From the NCBI GenBank assembly GCA_044375275.1, contig JBILMZ010000048.1, positions 1 through 18,229 of the forward strand: a stretch of 18,229 nt of DNA, in the 5' to 3' direction. Under the pieces are notes generated by a model. The model saw nothing but the letters and a program-made list of their open reading frames with translations, made no database searches and was not told the origin of the DNA. This document shows, in pieces, positions 6,954 to 14,271 of this stretch (positions within the stretch are counted from its first letter, which is position 1; every line of letters starts with the position of its first letter). Position numbers and translations under genes: made by a program. Source of the DNA: SZUA-430 sp044375275. Its GTDB lineage: Bacteria; Pseudomonadota; Alphaproteobacteria; Micropepsales; Micropepsaceae.

Positions 6954-8096
6954 ATGGACATGGCAAAGACCCTGTTCAATATCGACGATGACGGTGCGGA
7001 GCATTCGCGCGGCCATTCCACCGGCATCCTTCCGGCCAGCCAGCTGCGCGCGATGATGCAGCGCGGGCGGCTCGTGGCGCTCAAGGAGATCGAGGAAGGG
7101 CAGATCCAGCCCGCGAGCCTCGACCTGCGGCTTGGCAGCGTGGCGTGGCGCATCCGCGCGAGCTTCCTGCCGGGGCCCAACTCGACCGTGAAGAGCCGCA
7201 TCGACCAGCTGGCGCTGCACCAGATCGACCTGACGAAGGGCGCGGTGTTCGAGGCGGGCTGCGTCTACATCGTGCCGCTGCTCGAGAGCGTCGCGCTGCC
7301 CTCGCGCATGTCCGGCGTTGCCAATCCGAAGAGTTCCACGGGTCGCCTCGACGTGTTCACGCGGCTGATCACGGACAATGCGAAGGAGTTCGACCGCGTC
7401 GAGTCCTGCTATGAAGGGCCGCTCTATGCCGAGGTCAGCCCGCGCTCGTTCTCGATCCTCGTGCGTGAAGGCACGCGGCTGAACCAGCTGCGCCTGCGCC
7501 GTGGGTCGCCGTCATTCTCGGATGCGGACCTGCGCAAGCTGCAGGCGGAGCAGGGGATCGTCGCAGGTGACGCCGATATCAGCGACGGCATTGCGCTGAC
7601 GGTCGACCTGCGTGGCGCCGGCTGGAAGGAACTCATCGGCTACCGGGCGAAGCGTCATGCGGGCCTGATCGATGTCGACAAGCCGGGCGTCCATGACGTG
7701 GCCGATTTCTGGGAGCCCATCAAGGCCCGCAATGACGGGACGATGGTGCTTGATCCGAACGAGTTCTACATCCTTGCCTCGCGCGAAGCCGTTTCCATCC
7801 CGCCCGAGTATGCGGCCGAGATGGTGCCCTACAATCCGCTCGTCGGGGAATTCCGGGTCCACTATGCCGGGTTCTTCGATCCGGGCTTTGGCTATTCGGG
7901 AGCGGGTGGCAGCGGGTCGCGCGCGGTTCTCGAGGTGCGCAGCCATGAGGTTCCCTTCATCCTCAGCCATGGGCAGATCATCGGCCGCCTCGTGTTTGAA
8001 CGGCTGACCGAGCCGCCCGAGCGCGTCTACGGGCAGGGCATCGGTTCCAACTACCAGGCGCAGGGCCTGAAGCTCTCGAAGCACTTCAAGGTCTAG
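6954..8096 (+). CDS. dcd: dCTP deaminase, tandem-domain type
   Basis: 380 residues, twice the length of E. coli Dcd, and built from two Dcd/dUTPase-like halves. It is expected to deaminate dCTP to dUTP for dTTP synthesis. First half: IQPASLDLRLG (51-61), PKSSTGRLD (125-133) and GPLYAEV (155-161). Second half: VPYNPLVGEF (291-300), FFDPGFG (307-313), AVLEV (324-328) with the glutamate where Dcd has its catalytic one, and a C-terminal YQAQGLKLSKH. This double form is known in Alphaproteobacteria (Pfam DCD family). The ATG at 6954 (or 6960) has no Shine-Dalgarno sequence, so a leaderless or short-leader mRNA is possible. It is divergent from metZ; the EamA-like gene follows after five bases. Confidence 0.88.
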   Translation: MDMAKTLFNIDDDGAEHSRGHSTGILPASQLRAMMQRGRLVALKEIEEGQIQPASLDLRLGSVAWRIRASFLPGPNSTVKSRIDQLALHQIDLTKGAVFEAGCVYIVPLLESVALPSRMSGVANPKSSTGRLDVFTRLITDNAKEFDRVESCYEGPLYAEVSPRSFSILVREGTRLNQLRLRRGSPSFSDADLRKLQAEQGIVAGDADISDGIALTVDLRGAGWKELIGYRAKRHAGLIDVDKPGVHDVADFWEPIKARNDGTMVLDPNEFYILASREAVSIPPEYAAEMVPYNPLVGEFRVHYAGFFDPGFGYSGAGGSGSRAVLEVRSHEVPFILSHGQIIGRLVFERLTEPPERVYGQGIGSNYQAQGLKLSKHFKV

Positions 8097-8101
8097 CGCG
8101 G

Positions 8102-8530
8102 ATGCAGATGTCCGTGCTGTGGCCGTTCATCCTCGCCACTGGTGCCTATGCGGCCTATCAGGTGGCGCTCAAGTTCGCACGGCCGGATGTCAACATCCTG
8201 CTGCTGTTGGCCTTTGCCTATCTGGTGGCGTGCGTCAGCGCGCTGGCGTTGTGGTTGGCCAATCCGGGGCTGGGCGGTACCACGCTTGTGCCGCGTGACA
8301 TGTTCATTGCGGCCCTGATCGGGATTTCCATCGTGGGCATCGAGTTTGGCTTTGCCTCGGCGTTTCGCGCGGGTGAGCCGATCAACACGACGGGGGCGAT
8401 CGTCAATGTCGCGACGGCGCTGCTGCTGGTGCCGATCGGCTATCTCGTCTTTGCCGAGCAGATGAGCCTCGTCAAGCTTGCGGGGCTTGGCCTTTGCTGC
8501 GCGGGACTGATCCTGCTGGCGTGGCGCTGA
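8102..8530 (+). CDS. Small EamA/DMT-type membrane protein
   Basis: 142 residues with about five hydrophobic segments (near 5-24, 32-53, 67-86, 96-117 and 123-141). It resembles one half of an EamA (drug/metabolite transporter) protein: the end, from GAIVNVATALLLVPIGYLVF through LAGLGLCCAGLILLAWR, has the typical last two helices. Full DMT carriers have ten helices in two repeats; a five-helix single-repeat form would need to pair with itself or a partner. The substrate cannot be read from sequence. It starts five bases after the dCTP deaminase stop and is probably cotranscribed. An ATG two codons in is an alternative start. Confidence 0.8.
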   Translation: MQMSVLWPFILATGAYAAYQVALKFARPDVNILLLLAFAYLVACVSALALWLANPGLGGTTLVPRDMFIAALIGISIVGIEFGFASAFRAGEPINTTGAIVNVATALLLVPIGYLVFAEQMSLVKLAGLGLCCAGLILLAWR

Positions 8531-8536
8531 GCGCTT

Positions 8537-9508
8537 TCAGGCCTTGCAACTGCCGCCGCCCAGCACGCAGAACTTCGCGCAGTGCGGGTGGTTGAGCTTC
8601 ACAGGATCCAGCGCGCCCTTCAAGCTGTCCCCGAGATCGAATTGCGGCTCGTAGGGCAGGAGCGTGCAGGCCACGACTGACAGGCCGGGGGCGCCCTTGC
8701 GCCTGACGACCATGCGGCTCGAGGCGCACATCATGTCATCGGGGCTCTTGTTAAGGATGCGCCAGCAGTCGACCGTGATCTCGGGCACCTCGGCGCGCTC
8801 GTCCATCTCGGGGAAGAGCACGAGGGTTGCGGGGTCGGATGTGTCGAGTGTCAGGCCTTCTTGCGCGAACAGGCTTGCGAAGCCGGCGCGCATGTCGGCA
8901 TCGGCGTCACCCCAGCGCAGGCGGCCTGCGATGGTGATGGTGATGCCTGAGGCTACAAGCCATTTCAGGCCGTCCAGGGTTTCGCGGAAGGCGCCGGGCC
9001 CGCGCTCCTCGTCATGCAGGTCCTCGCGCCAGTGGTCGAGGCTGACGCGCAGGGTGAGGCGGTTGCCGAAGCGCTGCTGCAGGTTCCTGAGGGCGGCCTG
9101 CACGCGCGGGCGCATCATGGGCTTCATGGCGTTGGTCAGGACCAGGGTTTCCAGTCCGCGCGACAGCGTATCTTCCAGCATGGAGGGCAAGTCCGGGTTC
9201 ATGAACGGCTCGCCGCCCGTGAAGCCGACCGTGAAGGGCGCGCCGGCGACTATCTGTGCCTCGTCCAGGGCTTGGGCGGCATCGGCGCGGGTCAGGTAGG
9301 CGAGGCGGTCATTGCGCGGCGAGGACTCGATGTAGCAGTTTGCGCACTCGATGTTGCAGAGCGTGCCGGTGTTGAGCCACAGCGTCTTCAGTCCGGTAAA
9401 GCGAACCGAGGCCCGGGTCTCGCCCTTGGCCGTGATGTCGGGGTGGGCGAATTTCCTCTGGCCGGGCGGGGTTGAAGCTGGCTTGTCGAGCACGGTACCT
9501 GTTTCCAC
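8537..9508 (-). CDS. Radical SAM protein with C-terminal cysteine cluster
   Basis: 323 residues. The 4Fe-4S radical SAM motif CNIECANC (C51, C55, C58) is intact and GFTGGEP (95-101) binds the SAM methionine part. VSLDHW (155-160) fits a later strand of the partial barrel. The C-terminal third has six more cysteines (C248, C261, C281, C310, C314, C321), including HPHCAKFC and the last residues GGGSCKA. These could hold an auxiliary iron-sulfur cluster as in SPASM/twitch proteins. The specific reaction is not recognised, and no precursor peptide or obvious partner lies next to it. The start is uncertain: GTG at 9508 or GTG at 9493, which has AGG six bases before it. It converges on the EamA-like gene with six bases between. 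Confidence 0.87.
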   Translation of the reverse strand: METGTVLDKPASTPPGQRKFAHPDITAKGETRASVRFTGLKTLWLNTGTLCNIECANCYIESSPRNDRLAYLTRADAAQALDEAQIVAGAPFTVGFTGGEPFMNPDLPSMLEDTLSRGLETLVLTNAMKPMMRPRVQAALRNLQQRFGNRLTLRVSLDHWREDLHDEERGPGAFRETLDGLKWLVASGITITIAGRLRWGDADADMRAGFASLFAQEGLTLDTSDPATLVLFPEMDERAEVPEITVDCWRILNKSPDDMMCASSRMVVRRKGAPGLSVVACTLLPYEPQFDLGDSLKGALDPVKLNHPHCAKFCVLGGGSCKA

Positions 9509-9572
9509 TGATTTCGGACGAGACTACAACGAACACGGCCTCGCGCCAATTTGCAGGCCAGTCACTGACGTC

Positions 9573-9602
9573 TTCACAGCGTGCGGCTTCAGGTGCTATC
9601 AC
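9573..9602 (+). promoter_or_regulatory. Possible tRNA-Gly promoter
   Basis: TTCACA (9573-9578) and TATCAC (9597-9602) are 18 bases apart and end 12 bases before the tRNA. The hexamers match consensus only partly, so this is a weak call based mainly on position. Confidence 0.3.
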
Positions 9603-9614
9603 TCATGCCATCGG

Positions 9615-9688
9615 GCGGGTGTAGCTCAATGGTAGAGCAGAAGCTTCCCAAGCTTACGACGAGGGTTCGATTCCCTTCACCCGCTCCA
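9615..9688 (+). tRNA. tRNA-Gly (anticodon CCC)
   Basis: A complete cloverleaf can be drawn. The acceptor stem is GCGGGTG with CACCCGC (9678-9684). The D-arm is GCTC/GAGC around AATGGTA. The anticodon stem is GAAGC/GCTTA with loop TTCCCAA, so the anticodon is CCC (glycine, codon GGG). The T-arm is GAGGG-TTCGATT-CCCTT. The discriminator T is at 9685 and CCA is encoded at 9686-9688. Base 27 opposite 43 is a G/A mismatch in my folding. It closely resembles E. coli glyU. Confidence 0.96.
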
Positions 9689-9956
9689 AGCCACGCTCCC
9701 CCCGAATTGCCATCGACCGACCGTTTTGAAATTTCGTAGTCGAGGTTGCGGTGGCGCCGTGGAGATTTCGAGCCGCCGCCAAAGATTTGTCATGCTCAGG
9801 ATGGCTGTCTCGGTGAGTTGATTTCGCGCGAAGCCTACCTCGAGGGCAACTTTGGCAAACGTGCTCGTGCAGCGGTTGATGTGCGCCAAGTGCTGACGCT
9901 TGCTTGTTGCAATAGGTGTTTGAACTTGGGCAAACTCCGCGCAGGCCTCCGGTCAG

Positions 9957-11279
9957 GTGGCTGAGTGCTCGAAACGTGGGAAGCAAGCCGTGTGGATAAT
10001 TACAGCGTTGCTGCGGCTTGTTGCACTGGTGCCATTGGTACTGATTGTGATGCTTCCGTTTTACCTGTTTGATTCGTCGCCTCTGATTGCACCGCACGAC
10101 GTTCAGGTATTTGAAGATGCCGAGACGGCGAAGCGTGTGCTGAAGCGGTTTGATCCTCGTGAAATGCGATCCGATCGATTGACTGTTGTGTCAGCTTCCG
10201 ATGATGAGATTTCCCGATCGGTCAGTGTGGTGTTGGCGCGCCTCGTTCCGGCGAGGATGCGCGTAGAAAGTCGCAGGGAAGGCATCTGGATTGGCGGAAC
10301 GGCAGACGTTCCCAAGCGCTTTGGTTTTTTTGGCGAGCATATCAATGTCGAAGTTGTCATTGCGCCGTCCGCATCGGGGTTGGAGTTTGCAAAGCTCTCT
10401 ATCGGCTCAGCGCGTGTTCCGGCCTGGTTAATCCGCCCAGCGGCGAGCGTGGTGATAGACTTTGTCGTGGGCGCCGGGAAAGGGGATCTGGCATTTGAAA
10501 GTGTGCGGTCCGTCGACCAGACAGGCTCAATGATCACCGTCGCGTTCCAGCCTCAGGCTGGATTGTTTGATCAGTTCAAAGATGCTGCGGGCAGGATGGT
10601 CCATCGCGGAAATGTCATTGCAATCCAGGCATATTACCGCCGAATTGCGGAAGTGAGCCGGGATGCAGCAAAGCAGGGACAACTTTCTTTCGCCACGTAT
10701 ATTGAGGCGCTCTTTGCACTTGCGGCGGAAAGATCGGCAAGTGGAGACGCCATTGAAGAGAACCGCGCAGCCATACTGGCACTTGCTCGCTATTTCGGCG
10801 ACAGTCGTTTCGAACTGCTTCTCAGGGGGGCAGCACTCGACGATGTCGCCGATGGCGCATTTTCGAGATCGTCGGTTCGATTGCAGGGGCGACATGACTG
10901 GGTGCAGCACTTTGTGACTACCGCGGCCCTGCAGGTGGCGGCCGGCAGCGACATCTCGAATTTTGTTGGTGAAGCTAAAGAGATCGCCGACGCAGATGGG
11001 CCCAGCGGGTTCAGTTTTACCGACATTGCCGCGGATCGTGCCGGTGTTCGCTTCGCAGAAGCGGCTACAGGCTCAGTTCGGTCCGCAACGCGCATCCAGG
11101 ATCAACTTCGCGCCGGGGTCGCCGAGGCAGATTTCTTTCCGCGCGTCAGCGATCTGCCAGAGGGCCTCTCAGATGATCAGTTCAAGTTGCAATTTGTCGA
11201 CATTGGCAGTCCTGCCTACAGCGTCATGATCAGCAAAATCGATACGCGCATCGGCAGAGTGAAAACACTCGCGCGCTGA
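9957..11279 (+). CDS. Unrecognised membrane-anchored protein, YfiM-like C-terminus
   Basis: 440 residues, no family firmly recognised. After a short charged start there is one strong hydrophobic segment (about 13-38), so the rest is probably periplasmic, held by an N-terminal anchor. The middle contains predicted strands (WIGGTADVPKRFGFFGEH, 111-128) and then helices. Residues 310-368 hold a distinct block: GRHDWVQHFVTTAALQVAAG, GEAKEIADADG and GFSFTDIAADRAGVRFA. That block resembles the VanZ/YfiM-like membrane-edge domains from memory, with function unknown. The GTG at 9957 has a weak ribosome site. The GTG at 9990 has GGGAAG six bases upstream and would start right at the anchor. It stands alone, 493 bases before the polysaccharide operon; any link to it is speculation. 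Confidence 0.75.
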   Translation: MAECSKRGKQAVWIITALLRLVALVPLVLIVMLPFYLFDSSPLIAPHDVQVFEDAETAKRVLKRFDPREMRSDRLTVVSASDDEISRSVSVVLARLVPARMRVESRREGIWIGGTADVPKRFGFFGEHINVEVVIAPSASGLEFAKLSIGSARVPAWLIRPAASVVIDFVVGAGKGDLAFESVRSVDQTGSMITVAFQPQAGLFDQFKDAAGRMVHRGNVIAIQAYYRRIAEVSRDAAKQGQLSFATYIEALFALAAERSASGDAIEENRAAILALARYFGDSRFELLLRGAALDDVADGAFSRSSVRLQGRHDWVQHFVTTAALQVAAGSDISNFVGEAKEIADADGPSGFSFTDIAADRAGVRFAEAATGSVRSATRIQDQLRAGVAEADFFPRVSDLPEGLSDDQFKLQFVDIGSPAYSVMISKIDTRIGRVKTLAR

Positions 11280-11329
11280 TCCTGTTCGAGTTTCTGTTTT
11301 GCCAATTTCTACTTCGAAGGATGCGCGGC

Positions 11330-11347
11330 AACACAACATGTTGTGTT
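11330..11347. repeat. 18-bp perfect palindrome
   Basis: AACACAACATGTTGTGTT is identical to its own complement. With flanking GGC (11327-11329) and GCC it extends further if two Ts bulge. The absence of a loop and of a clear T run speaks for a dimeric regulator site rather than a terminator. It lies 50 bases after the upstream stop codon. Confidence 0.6.
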
Positions 11348-11581
11348 TTGCCTTTGTTGCAGTTTCGCAACATTTGAGAAATGCAATACTACCTTAATCG
11401 TTTGAGCACGGTCGAGTTCATTATTCGTGCGACGGAGTCGTCGGTCCGCGCCTCCTACGAAATCCCGACATTCCAATTGTTTAGTAGAGGATCTCGATCT
11501 GAAACTTGCGATTGCAGATTCGTTAACTTGAAGGAAAATGATGCGTCCTGGCTGCAACGGTCCAAGGGATTTAGTCCGCAG

Positions 11582-11596
11582 TTAACCATTAATTAA
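11582..11596. promoter_or_regulatory. Putative CtrA-binding box
   Basis: TTAACCATTAATTAA matches TTAA-N7-TTAA exactly and contains the extended half-site TTAACCAT known from Caulobacter CtrA targets. It lies 176 bases before the ATG of the export lipoprotein gene, in the only long gene-free stretch. Control of the operon by CtrA is inference. Confidence 0.55.
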
Positions 11597-11646
11597 GATC
11601 CTTTCGTTGACCGACAGTTTTGGCATCGCCATTCTGGGAATTCAGA

Positions 11647-11690
11647 CAGTCAGAATCTCCTTGCGGGCGATAACCTGAGATTTCTGACAG
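11647..11690 (+). repeat. Imperfect inverted repeat / leader hairpin
   Basis: GTCAGAATCTC (11649-11659) pairs with GAGATTTCTGAC (11677-11688) with one bulged T. One further C-G pair lies beyond an A/A mismatch. The loop is 17 bases. It is 83 bases upstream of the lipoprotein ATG, so it would be in the mRNA leader if transcription starts near the CtrA-type box. No T run follows, so it is not an ordinary terminator. Confidence 0.45.
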
Positions 11691-11772
11691 GAATGGTGCC
11701 TCTGAATGCAAGTCTCACAAATGAGCGAAGGCATTCAACGGGCGCTCTGGACAAAAAAAGGGTGGGGCCTAG

Positions 11773-12393
11773 ATGTCTGCCAAGTTTAGAACAACCGTCA
11801 TGCTGTTGCTGATGGCGATGGCAACGGCATGTACGCACAAGGCCGAGCAGGTTGCTCAGCCGAGCAAGACAGAAGTGTTGAATGCCGCTGCGGATTACAT
11901 CATCTCGCCGGGCGATCTACTCAATGTCTTCGTGTGGAAAAATCCGGAACTTACAGTCAACGTGCCGGTACGGCCCGATGGTCGGATCTCGATTCCGCTG
12001 GTTCAGGATGTTCAGGCTGCAGGCAAGTCTTCGAAAGACCTTGCAGCTGACATCAAGTCGGCCCTGCTTCGATATGTGAAGGACCCTGTCGTGACTGTCA
12101 TCGTTCAATCCACCCAGGGTGGAGGGGGCGACAGGATCATGGTGATCGGTGCCGTAACGCAGCCGCGCGCCATTCCGTATCGGGCGGGTGTCACCTTGCT
12201 CGACGTCATGGTCGAAGTCGGCGGGCTGAAAGAGTTTGCTGCCGGCAATCGCGCCAAGCTCATTCGCAAGACACCCGACGGTGTCGAAGAAACGCCCCTC
12301 CTGCTTTCAAACCTTCTGGAGGATGGAGACCAGTCGGCCAACGTGACGCTCCAGCCTGGTGACGTCATTCGTATTCCAGAGCGGTGGTTTTAG
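11773..12393 (+). CDS. Polysaccharide export lipoprotein (Wza-like, XrtA type)
   Basis: 206 residues. It begins with a lipoprotein signal (MLLLMAMATAC, lipidated C20), so it is expected at the periplasm/outer membrane. Residues about 42-112 are the poly-export domain (YIISPGDLLNVFVWKNPEL, VRPDGRISIPLV). An SLBB-like domain follows (IMVIGAVTQPRAIPYRAG from 122; LLDVMVEVGGL), then QPGDVIRIPERWF. The WF end is usual in the XrtA-linked export proteins (TIGR03027). It is shorter than Wza and lacks the C-terminal transmembrane helix region, as is common in this subfamily. The ATG has GGGTGGGG five bases upstream. It is first in the operon; the chain-length gene starts four bases after its stop. Confidence 0.92.
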   Translation: MSAKFRTTVMLLLMAMATACTHKAEQVAQPSKTEVLNAAADYIISPGDLLNVFVWKNPELTVNVPVRPDGRISIPLVQDVQAAGKSSKDLAADIKSALLRYVKDPVVTVIVQSTQGGGGDRIMVIGAVTQPRAIPYRAGVTLLDVMVEVGGLKEFAAGNRAKLIRKTPDGVEETPLLLSNLLEDGDQSANVTLQPGDVIRIPERWF

Positions 12394-12397
12394 TGTC

Positions 12398-14266
12398 ATG
12401 ACCCAGAACGCTATTGCACCCCGCCTCGAGTATAATCCCCCCGCTTCTGCGGGCGTGCGCGAGTTGATCAGCAAATTCAGCGACGAGTTCGGGCGCGCTT
12501 GGTATCATCGCGGTTTCGGTCTTTTTGTTGCGTGGGTTGTTGCCCTGACGAGCGCCACAATTGCGCTTTCGCTGCCTGACCGTTACAGCGCCCGTGCCCA
12601 GATCTATGTGAACACGGATTCACTGTTGAGGCCGCTTCTGAAAGGACTGGCCGTCGATCAAAATCTCGATGAGCAGGTTAAAGTCCTGCAAAAGACGCTT
12701 CTGACGGATGTGAACCTGTCCAAAGTCCTGGTGGAGCTTGATGACGAGATCAAGCAGGTTGATCGTGCGCAGTTTGCCAGAACGATCGAGGACCTCCGGT
12801 CGCAGATCAAAGTGGATGGCATCGGTAACCAGCTTTTCTCCATTAGCTACGATGGCATCGAGCCCGAGCGCGCACGCCGTGTCGTACAATCTTTGCTGAC
12901 GATTTTCATTGAGTCGAACCTCGGACAAAGCCGTACCGATATGCAAACGGCGAGGGATTTTGTCGATCAGCAGATCGCCCGCTACGAACAACAGTTGCGT
13001 GAGGCGGATCAGAAGCTTGCCCAGTTCAGGCTGAAGCATTCCGGCATAGCTGGAGAACAGGCCTATTCGGATCGAATTATTGCCGCCCGGCGCGAGCTTG
13101 ATGACGCAACAATCGACCTGGAGAGTGCGAAGCAAGTTCGCAAGGTGCTTGAGGCGCGATTGTCCTCCACACAGGCTGTCATGGGGGACGACACCCCTCC
13201 TCCCCAGATCATTGTGGGCGACCAGATGGTGGTTACCGCAATTGATCGCATCAATACGCTGCGCGCGCAGCTCCAGGGCCTCAGGCTCCAGTACACAGAC
13301 AATCATCCGGATGTGATTGCCTCGCGTGACGCGCTTGAAGCCCTGATCCGTCAGTATGCGGGAGATGGTGAGAGGCAGTACGCCGCCAAGCCGCGTGCGA
13401 GCCAGTCGAGTGATGTGGTTTCAGCCGCGATCTCGGCGTCGAAACCGGGCGCTGCACTTGCCAATCCGGGGGGGAATGGCCTCGAGCCATCGATCGTCGG
13501 TGAGGCGGCTGTAAAACACGGGTCTGGGGGCGCTTTGGCCAGGACCGAACCGTCCGGCATTACCAATCTGGCACAGCGATCAGGGCCGCAGGCTGCAGGC
13601 GTGAACCAATTGAGCCAGGCCATGTCGCCAAATCCCGAGTATGGTGAAATTCAAGTCCAGCTTCTGAAAACGAAGTTTGCCATTCTTGAAGCTGAACAGA
13701 AATCCGCGCGTGCAAAGGCGATCCTTGAGACCCTGCAGAGTGGTGCGAATCTTGCTCCTGATGTGGAAGCGGAATTCGCAGACCTGACGCGTGGCTATGA
13801 AGTGATGAAGAAAAATTACCAGCAGTTGCTCTCCGTACGCGAGTCGGCCCGCATGTCCCAGGATGTAGATTCTTCGGTGGATGTGGTGCAGTTCCGGGTT
13901 GTTGAACCGCCAAGCCTTCCGGCCAAGCCGTCAGGTCCCAACCGCTCAATTTTCCTTGTGATGGGAACATTCCTGGCATTTGCCGCAGGTGGTTTCGGTG
14001 CTTTTGCGCGTGGCATCTTCCACGACGCCGTGATCAGCGCGCAAGACCTTCATGGTTCATTCGGCTTGCCGGTCATTGCCACCCTGGGGTCGTCAGGCGG
14101 CGTGTTTGGTCATGTACGTTATTCCGTCCAGTGGGTTTCCCTCATCATTTCGCTCATGGGCATCGCGGTGACGATGTTCATGATCGGATACTTCTCACCC
14201 TACCTCGAGCCGTTCCGTCAGACGATTTACCAGATCATCAACGAATCACTGCATTTGTGGAGTTAG
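12398..14266 (+). CDS. Polysaccharide chain-length determinant (XrtA type, Wzz-like)
   Basis: 622 residues from the ATG at 12398, four bases after the lipoprotein stop. An open frame runs back to 12359 inside the previous gene but is unlikely to be used. Layout: first membrane helix 41-60; periplasmic Wzz-like domain with YSARAQIYVNTDSLLRPL (63-80); coiled-coil stretches (about 180-260 and 415-480); the proline-rich PSLPAKPSGPNR (505-516) before the second helix (518-538); and a third helix (579-600). It sets chain length together with the P-loop protein that follows. XrtA chain-length proteins (TIGR03007) are, as I recall, near 500 residues; here about 90 low-complexity residues (321-411) are inserted between the coiled coils. 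Confidence 0.9.
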   Translation: MTQNAIAPRLEYNPPASAGVRELISKFSDEFGRAWYHRGFGLFVAWVVALTSATIALSLPDRYSARAQIYVNTDSLLRPLLKGLAVDQNLDEQVKVLQKTLLTDVNLSKVLVELDDEIKQVDRAQFARTIEDLRSQIKVDGIGNQLFSISYDGIEPERARRVVQSLLTIFIESNLGQSRTDMQTARDFVDQQIARYEQQLREADQKLAQFRLKHSGIAGEQAYSDRIIAARRELDDATIDLESAKQVRKVLEARLSSTQAVMGDDTPPPQIIVGDQMVVTAIDRINTLRAQLQGLRLQYTDNHPDVIASRDALEALIRQYAGDGERQYAAKPRASQSSDVVSAAISASKPGAALANPGGNGLEPSIVGEAAVKHGSGGALARTEPSGITNLAQRSGPQAAGVNQLSQAMSPNPEYGEIQVQLLKTKFAILEAEQKSARAKAILETLQSGANLAPDVEAEFADLTRGYEVMKKNYQQLLSVRESARMSQDVDSSVDVVQFRVVEPPSLPAKPSGPNRSIFLVMGTFLAFAAGGFGAFARGIFHDAVISAQDLHGSFGLPVIATLGSSGGVFGHVRYSVQWVSLIISLMGIAVTMFMIGYFSPYLEPFRQTIYQIINESLHLWS

Positions 14267-14271
14267 GCGTC

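Larger units (their letters stand above)
11280..11772. other. Gene-free control region before polysaccharide operon
   Basis: 493 bases without a credible gene; a 71-codon open frame at 11381-11596 has no recognisable protein. It holds an 18-bp palindrome (11330-11347), a small TGTTGC/GCAACA hairpin (11355-11372) followed by a few Ts that could end the upstream transcript, a CtrA-type box (11582-11596), and a long imperfect hairpin (11647-11690). GGGTGGGG (11760-11767) is the ribosome site for the export lipoprotein gene. I could not pick out a convincing -35/-10 pair. Confidence 0.6.

Noticed and set aside
9654..10097. 147-codon reverse open frame ending ERVKGIEPSS
   Set aside because: The end is the antisense of the tRNA-Gly 3' half, a common false protein; the rest is antisense to the anchored-protein gene and its upstream region.
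11381..11596. 71-codon forward open frame in the control region
   Set aside because: No ribosome site, no recognisable protein, and it runs through the CtrA-type box.
11621..11717. Sigma-54 promoter for the polysaccharide operon, as in some PEP-CTERM loci
   Set aside because: TGGCATCGCCATTC lacks the downstream GC, and TGGTGCCTCTGAATGCA has GG and GC one base too far apart.
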